Notes under the pieces: generated by a model | The model's input: only the letters and a program-made list of their open reading frames with translations | The model's database searches: none | Told to the model about the DNA's origin: nothing | Position numbers and translations under genes: made by a program | Assembly (NCBI RefSeq): GCF_958298935.1 | Contig: NC_084921.1 | Location: 7,636,001 to 7,700,000 of the forward strand | Length of the DNA stretch: 64,000 bases | Direction: 5' to 3' | Source: Phragmites australis | Lineage: Eukaryota > Streptophyta > Magnoliopsida > Poales > Poaceae | Shown here: one piece after another, positions 57,039 through 64,000 of the stretch | Position numbering within the stretch: the stretch's first letter is position 1 | Layout of the letters: every line of letters starts with the position of its first letter

Positions 57039-58283
57039 ATGGCGCCCTCCGCGTCCCCTCGCGCCCTCGCGCTCTCCTCCGCCACGCGGGTAGGTAGCCA
57101 GCCCAATAACGCCGAGAACTCGGCCGGTTAACAATCTCTCTTCTCCTGTGCTGTGCAGTGCAGTTGGCTGATCTGCTCTGCCTCTGCCTTGCTGCTCCTG
57201 TTGCTGCAGGTCTGCCTGCCACTGACGCTGGCGCTGCGGCAGCGGCCGGAGGCGCGTGTGCCGCGCGCACCTGGCGCCCAGTTCCGCCCGGCAACCGCGT
57301 GCTCGTGGTCCCGCCCCTTGCGGCCTGAGCTCGCCGCTACGTTCCCTCGTCCCGGCGCCCGCGGCACCGGCAGGGCGCCGCCGCTGTTCCGGCCTCGCGC
57401 ATGTACGCGATTTTGCTTCCTTCAACAATTCAATTTCGCTAACGAGGGCTTACAACTCTAGCTGGTAGAATCATATGCTTAAATTGCCTTGGATTTATTC
57501 CCTTCCAAGATCAGGGATGACGACGTCTCAGATCGCCAGCTCGGCCTTCACCTGGGGCACCGTCGCCGTCCTCCCCTTCTACACCCTCATGGTGGTCGCC
57601 CCCAATGCCAACCTCGTAAGTCTCCCCCTTCTCCTCTCATCCCAGCACACGACATGTCTGGCAGTCGCGGAGGGACGCACTCTGAGTCTCTGACCTCACC
57701 TCATCTCCTTGCCCTTGCGCAGACCAAACGGACCGTGGAGAGTAGCGCCCCCTACGTCGCCCTCGGCCTCCTCTATGCCTACCTGCTCTACGTGTCCTGG
57801 ACCCCCGAAACCCTGCGCGCCATGTTCGCCAGCAAGTACTGGCTCCCTGAGGTACTGCAGCTGCGACAGCATCGCTGAGAAAAGAACTACGCACTGTCTC
57901 AATGTTCTGCTGCTTCAGCTGTTGCTTAGACAAATAAGATGTTTTCCTCTTATCCAATGCGCAGTTGGCTGGCATCGTCAGGATGTTCGCGAGCGAGATG
58001 ACCGTCGCCTCTGCGTGGATCCACCTCCTCGCCGTCGACCTCTTCGCGGCAAGGTCAGGCACCACGGAATCAAGCATAAGTTCTGCACTGCTGGGGATGC
58101 AAGAGAGATTGTTAACGATTGTGTTTGAATCCGTAATGCAGGCAGGTGTACCAGGATGGCATCAAGAACGACATCGAAACGAGGCATTCGGTGTTGCTGT
58201 GCCTGCTCTTCTGCCCGGTTGGGATCCTGGCTCATGTGATGACTAAGGTACTGTCGGGCGCGGTCGGCCGCTCACACGGATGA
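57039..58283 (+). CDS. ABA4: ABA4, neoxanthin synthesis protein of the plastid envelope/thylakoid (DUF4281), six exons
   Basis: Exons: 57039-57089, 57210-57402, 57515-57615, 57723-57851, 57965-58053, 58142-58283. 705 nt, 234 residues. Residues 1-81 are rich in Ala/Arg/Pro/Ser with few acids, as in a chloroplast transit peptide. The mature part has about four membrane segments ([63 protein letters not shown]). [18 protein letters not shown] and [13 protein letters not shown] are hallmark ABA4 stretches. In Arabidopsis ABA4 is needed to turn violaxanthin into neoxanthin, a precursor of ABA. Exons 3-6 are firm. Exons 1-2 rest on splice sites and the continuity of frame only; translation could also begin at the ATG at 57518. 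Ends 579 bp from the converging nuclease gene. Confidence 0.9.
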
Positions 58284-58861
58284 TTGGTAGGTTGTATGTA
58301 CGATTCAATTGTTTGGGTGGTGGATTTTTGTGATTCCGACATGAATAAAATTGATTCAATGCACCGATTCTTTTCACCTGGGATCACCTTTTCTTTTATA
58401 ATTTACGCAATTGCCTCAGCAACCGGATTTACATGTCATCGGAAATACAACTCCGCAATGTGTTATACACGCACAGCCTATCTCAGCTCTCTATCTCTCA
58501 CACCTATCATCCTACTACACTTTTTGAATATACTGTGAACAAGAAGTAAATTCATATGATTTCAGACAAGCAAAAAAATATTTCAGATATCAGTAAACAA
58601 GGAAAATGAGTGGAAAAGAATCGCATTGGACTGTTCTTAGTTTTTTGAGGGAACAATAGTAGGGCAATGCCCGACTGTACAATGAAAATATTAATACAAA
58701 GAGGTTTATAATTACAAACAAAGAGAAAAAGGCAATCACTTCTCTGGATGCATTGCCTCCTTATTACAAGTCGTGCAAATGTATTGAAATAGTAATGGAT
58801 CAATCCTCGTGGTAGCGGCAACAAAGAATAATTTTCCCCTATATTTCTTTTTATTACCATT
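58284..58861. other. shared 3' region between converging ABA4 and nuclease genes
   Basis: AT-rich. Contains both 3'UTRs, whose limits cannot be set. No poly(A) signal or extra gene assigned; frames of 84 and 117 codons lack motifs. Confidence 0.45.
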
Positions 58862-61306
58862 TTACTGTACTTGTAATGGTATAGCGTCTGCTTTATGCCC
58901 ATCAAATATCCGGTTGAGTATCAATGCCAATCTGATGCCGGCCTGTGCTAGCCTCTTCTCCACAACCGGGTATCGAGAGAAGAAATAATCATCTGCATCT
59001 CAGAATGCAGAACTGTCAAGTATTGTTACCCAAAACAAAAATATGAGGTGGTATTTTAGTTTTCATCATATCTGCGTACCTCCTAGAGTAATGCCTTGCT
59101 CCACATCTTTGTAGGCATAGTTGCAGGACAAGTGTATGCTCTCAATAGCATAGCTGCATGGCATATGGTCAAGGTCATATAACGTCAATTCTGCGTTTAA
59201 CTGTAGTGCGCATGAACAAAATAGAATGTCTGAACTGAGCACGAATCCTACTCGTTTGCGCAGGTAGCCCTTTTGTTCTTGCAATTTTCCCAGTGAGGAA
59301 TGTCGTCAGACCATCCATCCTACAATTCACAACATTAGAAACTAGAAATCTCTCGTCCTTGAACTGGATGGAAATCAAGACATGGACATAGTGGTGTTCT
59401 AATATACTCACTGTAAGGTTCATCTTGAGAGCCTCTACCATGGTATCCATACTTTTGTTGTAGAAGTCCTTGATTACCGTATCTATGATGCTGACATCCC
59501 ACACCTAGCAAAACACAAGACTTTCAGACTGAGAACACTGAGCACAAGTGGGTAGATAGACTGTTTACGAGGGGAGACAGAACAGACATGGTGAAGGTTT
59601 GTTTTCCTCCGGTACCAGTGCACGATGATGGTGTTCCCCCCTTCGTCGTCCGCGTAGCCGACGTGCAGCGGCTGGTGCACGTCTCCGACGAAGTGCGCCA
59701 GGAACATCAGGCTCTCCGTCAGGTTATCTGATCGTTCGTGTGGATGTTCAGAATTAGTTCTGCCTAGCTTTGACAGTGTTCTGCATAGTGCTCGGGGAAA
59801 AAAAGAGCCTACATGAACTCTTTGAGTGGCCATAGCTGTAGAGCTGGTCCGTGTAATTGTTGATAGCTCCGACGACACACATCCCTTTCTGGCCACGAGA
59901 ATTGTGGCAGTCCCCTGAAAGATAAATACATTTAACCGCATGAGTTCATGCTTGATGCTGCTGCACACCTTCAGCAAGCAGAACACTCGCGCCTGACTCC
60001 TCTCAACATCTCTGTCAGTCTGCGTCACTGTCAGGCAAGTTCCAGAGGTGCTCTTTGGCTTGCCACGTGAAGATTACCTCAAGTTAACAGCGAATTATTT
60101 TGATAAAGCAAGTGATTCAGAGTGTGCAACGTATGTTCTTCCTTCATTGCCAATCGGAATCGGATCTTCCAGGTCATTGCACATCACATGCAACATATCC
60201 AACTCTGACAAGAGATTGTGCGGGCACATGTGGCTGCCGGCGACGTGTTCGCAGGTGGTCACGTTCCTGGCCCCGCAAGAACGTGCGCCAAAGATAACGT
60301 GGCACCATATCTTGTTCGGAGCCGGGACAAACGACATGCCTGTCTCACTTGCCCACGTGCAATTATTAGTGAGTAGAGATGAGAGCTGCTGGTTGAAAAG
60401 AACATGTATAGCCCAACAATGAGGTCAAGTATATGCTGTGCTGATGCGTGAAGCAAGCAGATCAAAGATCTGATCTGCAACTTTACTCAAACCCCTTGTC
60501 GTCTCCTAGAAGCAACATTTCTTGGTTGGTCGTGACCCAGCCCTTGACGATGCATGAGAAAGCGTAGCCCGGCACAATTCAGAATAGCATCACCATCATG
60601 GATCGCCAATTTTACCTCAAATTCTTTCGTGGGCTGTTTAGTGAAGCTCGCAGGGCAAGCAACCTAGAAGGAAAGTGCAGTGGGAAATGATACGATGGGC
60701 ACGTGTCCATCAAACTTTCCGGCAAGTGTAAATTGAATGAGATTAAAGAGAAATCCTTGTTCTGTCATATAGTCCAACATTTGTACTTTGGCAACGTATC
60801 TATTTGGTTTTTATTCGGAAGAATAAGTATCATATTGCTCCCAAACTACAATTGGCATCCCTCGACTCCACCTTGGTGCATATCCAGCTGAGCTGCTATC
60901 TAGCTCAGTATAGTTAAATGTAGCCATTTGTGCTCAAAAACAGGCTTCAACCAACTCCCTACCCCTCGCTATTTTCGGATCCGGTTCCTCTGACTTCACC
61001 GACTTTAGCCCGGTGAAGTTAGAGAGGAACAGTATTTTGTGAGAGGATGAATAATGCCTCTGACATCAAATATTGTAGTAGTGGTACTGTAGCAACAGAA
61101 CTGTAGCAAATCTGTTAGTTATTGTAGCGACTTTTTACTATTCACAACACTATACCATCAAATCTGATCCCTTTATCTTAAATGAACTGTTGACAGCTCG
61201 TTGAAGTCACTGACTTGTCAGACGATCTCATTCCCTATTTTCATCGGCTTGCTACCCTCTTCCTGTCACTCGCAAAATGGAGCGATCGCAAACGAGCTTG
61301 GCATCA

Positions 61307-61370
<64 letters not shown>

Positions 61371-62568
61371 AGAGAGGAAGGTCGGCCAGGGAAGGGGCCT
61401 CCCGACGGTGGCTCCTTTGGCCGAGCGGCTGGCTGGCCGGCGGTGCAAGCAGGGCGGCGATGACTTCCTTTGGCCAAGCGGATGAAAGTGCAAACTGGTA
61501 GTGCAGATGAGTTAAGGTGCTGATGACGACCCGAAGGCTGGATCCATTTGGTGGTGAGGCTCGATGGCGTTCGAGTGCGGCCGAGCGGTGACGGTGGCGA
61601 GGGAAGGGCGTAGCAATGGCGACTCAAGTTGGGGTTGTGCGGGAGATACTCTCTTGCAGGTAGAGTGAGGAGCAGAGAGGAGTAGGAGGGGAAGCTTGGC
61701 GGAGATATATGTGGGTGAAATTTAGGGACCGAAATTTAAAAAGTTAGTTGGATCTTATATAGAGAAATAAAAAAGAGAATTTTTAGGAGACTTCCTAAGT
61801 AAGGATACAGGGAGCGAGATTTAAGAGCCGGTTGGAGAAGTTTTTATTGATACACTTATTTTTGCTCATGCAAAAACTAAATTAGACTGTGCAGACAACG
61901 CATTTTCCTGTTTGTTTGGGCATCATTTGTGCAGGTAAACCACTGGTCTAGCAGGTTTTCCCCCTCTCTTTTCTTTTCGTGGTATTTATGCGAATTTTAA
62001 GTGAAGTGCGTGCGATAGCATTAGCCTAGCGACCCCAAGAACGCTCGCTTTGGCTTGCAGCAGTAATCAAGGCGCGCAATTAAACCACGATCAGCTTATG
62101 GAGAAGCTTGCTAGCTGCTTGCGGTGATCAAGAAGCGGGGAAGAGAAGAGAGCCGAGGGGGGAATGAGTGTGGCGTACGAGAGAACTTGAAGCTGCAGAC
62201 GCCGGGCGTGTTGGCGTAGTGGAGCGGGCTCGACCAGCGGTAGTGCCAGCGCACCTGGTCCGCCCACGGGCACACCGCCGACAGCTCCCCACCCGCCGAC
62301 TCCGGCAGCAGGTCCTGCACCGCCGCCGCCGCCTTCTCCGACAGGTACTTCTGTACGACACGGCCAGGCAAATTAGGATTCAGAAACACTTCCCTGCTCT
62401 CTGCAGTTCGATATGAACCAATGCCGTTTACTATGGAGTTGATAGGGCGACCTCGGCGATCTTGCAGACCATGATGTGGCCCTCCTTGCCCCACGCGTCG
62501 GCGCGGGGCGGCAAGACCGAGGCGAGGAGGAGGAGGGCGAGTGGGAACAGGAGCAGCGCCCGCGCCAT
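58862..62568 (-). CDS. S1/P1-type zinc nuclease (nuclease I, BFN/ENDO family), eight exons
   Basis: Minus-strand exons: 62452-62568, 62179-62350, 59813-59914, 59588-59727, 59412-59504, 59252-59319, 59080-59153, 58862-58992. 897 nt, 298 residues. A signal peptide (residues 1-25, ending RADA) leaves Trp26 as the mature N-terminus. All nine zinc ligands of S1/P1 nucleases are in place by position: W26, H31, D70, H83, H142, D146, H152, H176, D180, with the motifs AHFVGDVHQPLH and NLHHVWD. Two N-glycosylation sites, NYT and NLT, lie at 116-118 and 132-134. The family cleaves single-stranded DNA and RNA in secretory/vacuolar compartments and acts in senescence and programmed cell death. Length is normal and nothing is missing, so it should be active. 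Intron 2 (59915-62178) is large and holds a GA microsatellite. Confidence 0.93.
59915..62178 (-). other. large intron 2 of the nuclease gene; no second gene recognised
   Basis: A 124-codon plus-strand frame at 60048-60422 and an 80-codon minus frame at 60095-60337 overlap. Neither shows a known motif. 60984-61030 can fold into a hairpin. 61380-61640 is GC-rich with overlapping frames on both strands. Donor and acceptor (TCTC|GTACGC, TTTCAG|GGGACT) are firm. Confidence 0.6.
61309..61368. repeat. (GA)n microsatellite, about 29 units
   Basis: Uninterrupted AG/GA run inside the nuclease intron. It creates Arg-Glu and Ser-Leu frames that are not genes. Confidence 0.97.
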
Positions 62569-63399
62569 CTCCCTCGCTCGCTGCTCTCGTCTCTCTCCTG
62601 CCTGCCTCCTCTGCCGTTGACGAACAGAGCAGTGCTCTGTTTTTTTTCTCCTTTCTTTTTGAGGGGTCTTGTTGTCGTCTCGAGTTGCGAGCTTTCTTGT
62701 TGTGCTGGTATTTAGTGCCGAGATTTTGTGCGGAGAAACGTAACGTGGGGGCCACTTTTGTGGCCCAGCCCGATTGGAGATGTTTGTGGACCTGTACGGA
62801 TAGCCCAGTGGCAGATCAAAGAAAAATCCAATTTATCTCCCTTAACTCTTTGTTTTTTCTCTCAACTTGGAAACCAGATTTTTTTTCTTCTCTTGCAACC
62901 ATCGAAACTCGTCGTTTAGACTCTCCATGCTGGTTTTTAAAGTGGTTTCATCCGATGTGTCACTCGCCCCTGGCGACTCAGCATTGGCCGAATTAAAAGA
63001 AGGAAATTCGGATCGTATCCGTTTTACCATCCCCGAACCCCGTTTCCCATTTTGAAGCACGAATCCAAGCTCTTGGAGTCGGTGTGAATCTGGACTGAGA
63101 CAGTTTCGTAGAGGTTAATTGGGGTGGATTGATGGTCAAATTGGGTACACTAGCGATTGCTGGAGCTGGTTTAAGTATCTTCCGTTAGGTTAGTGGAACC
63201 TAACTCGCTTATTTGTTTATGCGAGCATGTTGGATCTGGTGCATTAGTTTAGGTAAAGTTATGCATAGAATCGAGTAATCTATTGCTGCAGCATTAATTT
63301 ATTTGGAGATTTGATGATATAGTTGTTTATTCGGGTAGAAAGTGATATTTTTTTTTATTTGGTTATAAGATAGAAGCATGGATGTTCTCAGAACTTTAG
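62569..63399. other. upstream DNA of the nuclease gene; one unassigned 72-codon frame (62842-63060, -)
   Basis: 62569-62720 is the leader/promoter side of the nuclease gene. The minus frame at 62842-63060 is charged and helical (MESLNDEFRWLQEKKKNL), likely coiled coil. It has no signal or domain I recognise and could be part of a transposon or an unannotated exon. No further features are supported to 63399. Confidence 0.35.
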
Positions 63400-64000
63400 C
63401 AGTTAGGTTTCACTTCATGGGAAAGTACATACGTAATGAGAGATAAATTCGAGTCGCATTCTTTCAATGGTATTTTTTTGGTGTATTATCTTCATAGTCA
63501 TACTTATAGGGTTTATAGTCTTAACATTAGCACCATCATAAAATCATGTGATGTGACTTTTGATGAAATAACCTCCTGTGCTAGTTCTACCTTTGAGTGT
63601 GCAGGAGATCAGGAGATGAGCGAGAGCATCTTTGTAGATGATGACTTTTTAGTTCTCAATGGTAATGATAATGATCCACTACTTCTCTCGACCATACCTG
63701 CTTTAGAGCTGGCTCCTACTTCTACTCCAGCATAGGGTCCTGCAGCCTTTACATCCACTTCAGCTGCTCTCGAGCCTGCACCAGCTATGTTTGAGGGGGA
63801 GGTTCTCTCACGACATGAGGCCCCTCAACACACTCAGTGGTGACATCCCCCACACATGATGATCATAGATCTCGATGAGAGGGTAACTAGGTCCAAGTCC
63901 GCTTCTCATGCTTATTTTACTGATTCTGCATTCGTTGCTTCTTTTGAGTCCCATGATATTAGATATGTTTTATCTGATTCAAATTGGGTCAATAACATGC
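63400..64000 (+). pseudogene. copia pol remnant: integrase C-terminus to reverse transcriptase start; runs off the right end
   Basis: In one plus frame: KFESHSFNGIFLVYYLHSH, YRVYSLN and VTFDEITSC (copia integrase C-terminal motif). A low-complexity Pro/Thr/Ala linker comes next, then DLDERVTRSKSASHAYF and VLSDSNWVNNM, the usual lead-in to copia reverse transcriptase. The frame is broken by stops at 63733-63735 (TAG) and 63840-63842 (TGA) but otherwise stays in register. Sirevirus-like by its motifs. Confidence 0.85.

Noticed and set aside
56667..57428. 253-codon minus-strand frame across the ABA4 promoter and first exons
   Set aside because: Arg/Ala/Gly-rich, antisense to ABA4, in a GC-rich island where stops are rare. 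The plus strand has clear splice sites and the transit peptide.
57450..57490. short resemblance to the start of 18S rRNA (ATCATATGCTT) in ABA4 intron 2
   Set aside because: Only about a dozen bases match and the neighbouring rRNA sequence is absent. Treated as chance.
60048..60422. 124-codon plus-strand frame inside the nuclease intron
   Set aside because: Looks protein-like in places but has no recognised motif, and a minus-strand frame overlaps it. Recorded only as part of the intron.
61201..61501. Arg-Glu repeat proteins across the GA microsatellite
   Set aside because: A GA run is open in several frames; the peptides are artefacts.
62111..62755. 214-codon minus frame overlapping the nuclease start
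   Set aside because: A different frame running through exon 1, intron 1 and exon 2. The true frame gives signal peptide, zinc ligands and consistent splice phases.
1..64000. CRISPR arrays, prokaryotic operons, phage or toxin-antitoxin systems
   Set aside because: No array of regular short repeats with unique spacers. The genes are spliced plant genes, and the tandem arrays have no spacers.
1..64000. tRNA or rRNA genes
   Set aside because: No A/B box pair with a foldable cloverleaf or rRNA core was seen. The tRNA-like motif at 4157-4169 is a retrotransposon primer site.

Overview
The window is nuclear DNA of a grass (Poaceae). The evidence is five intron-containing plant genes with grass-like GC-rich first exons, set in a background of grass transposons: Tourist-like and Stowaway-like MITEs, hAT MITEs, a Mutator-like element, a LINE-type copy, Sirevirus-like copia LTRs and Ty3/gypsy remnants. 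Gene density (about one per 13 kb) fits a medium-sized genome such as a panicoid grass; the species cannot be fixed from sequence alone.

Layout. 1-5604: left-truncated copia element on the minus strand (pol, gag, primer binding site, 5' LTR). 5605-10440: repeat-rich remnant with a 110-bp and a 265-bp tandem array. 10441-14396: intergenic with a Tourist-like MITE and a nested pair of Stowaway-like MITEs. 14397-15788 (minus): JAGGED/STAMENLESS1-type C2H2 zinc-finger gene with a GC-AG intron. 15789-25961: regulatory and intergenic DNA with a solo LTR, two hAT MITEs and a LINE-type copy. 25962-33838 (minus): 14-exon SMP plus triple-C2 membrane protein (821 codons), with Stowaway, Mutator-like and Tourist-like insertions in introns. 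33839-49969: gene-empty, with gypsy fragments, palindromes, a 27-bp minisatellite, a solo copia LTR with perfect target duplication, a further probable solo LTR and a MITE with an internal hairpin. 49970-55817 (plus): TMEM214-like protein. 57039-58283 (plus): ABA4, neoxanthin synthesis. 58862-62568 (minus): S1/P1-type nuclease. 63400-64000: copia pol remnant running off the right end.

The five genes do not form an operon-like unit. They cover organ-shape transcription (JAG/SL1), a probable ER contact-site lipid-transfer protein (SMP-C2), an ER membrane protein (TMEM214-like), plastid carotenoid/ABA supply (ABA4) and secreted nucleic-acid breakdown (S1/P1 nuclease). ABA4 and the nuclease converge, with about 580 bp between their stop codons. 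All five gene models were built by hand from splice sites and their reading frames close without a stop. No prokaryotic-type system, CRISPR array or novel multi-gene system was found; the most unusual items are the GC-AG intron, nested insertions, palindrome clusters and tandem arrays listed in the findings.
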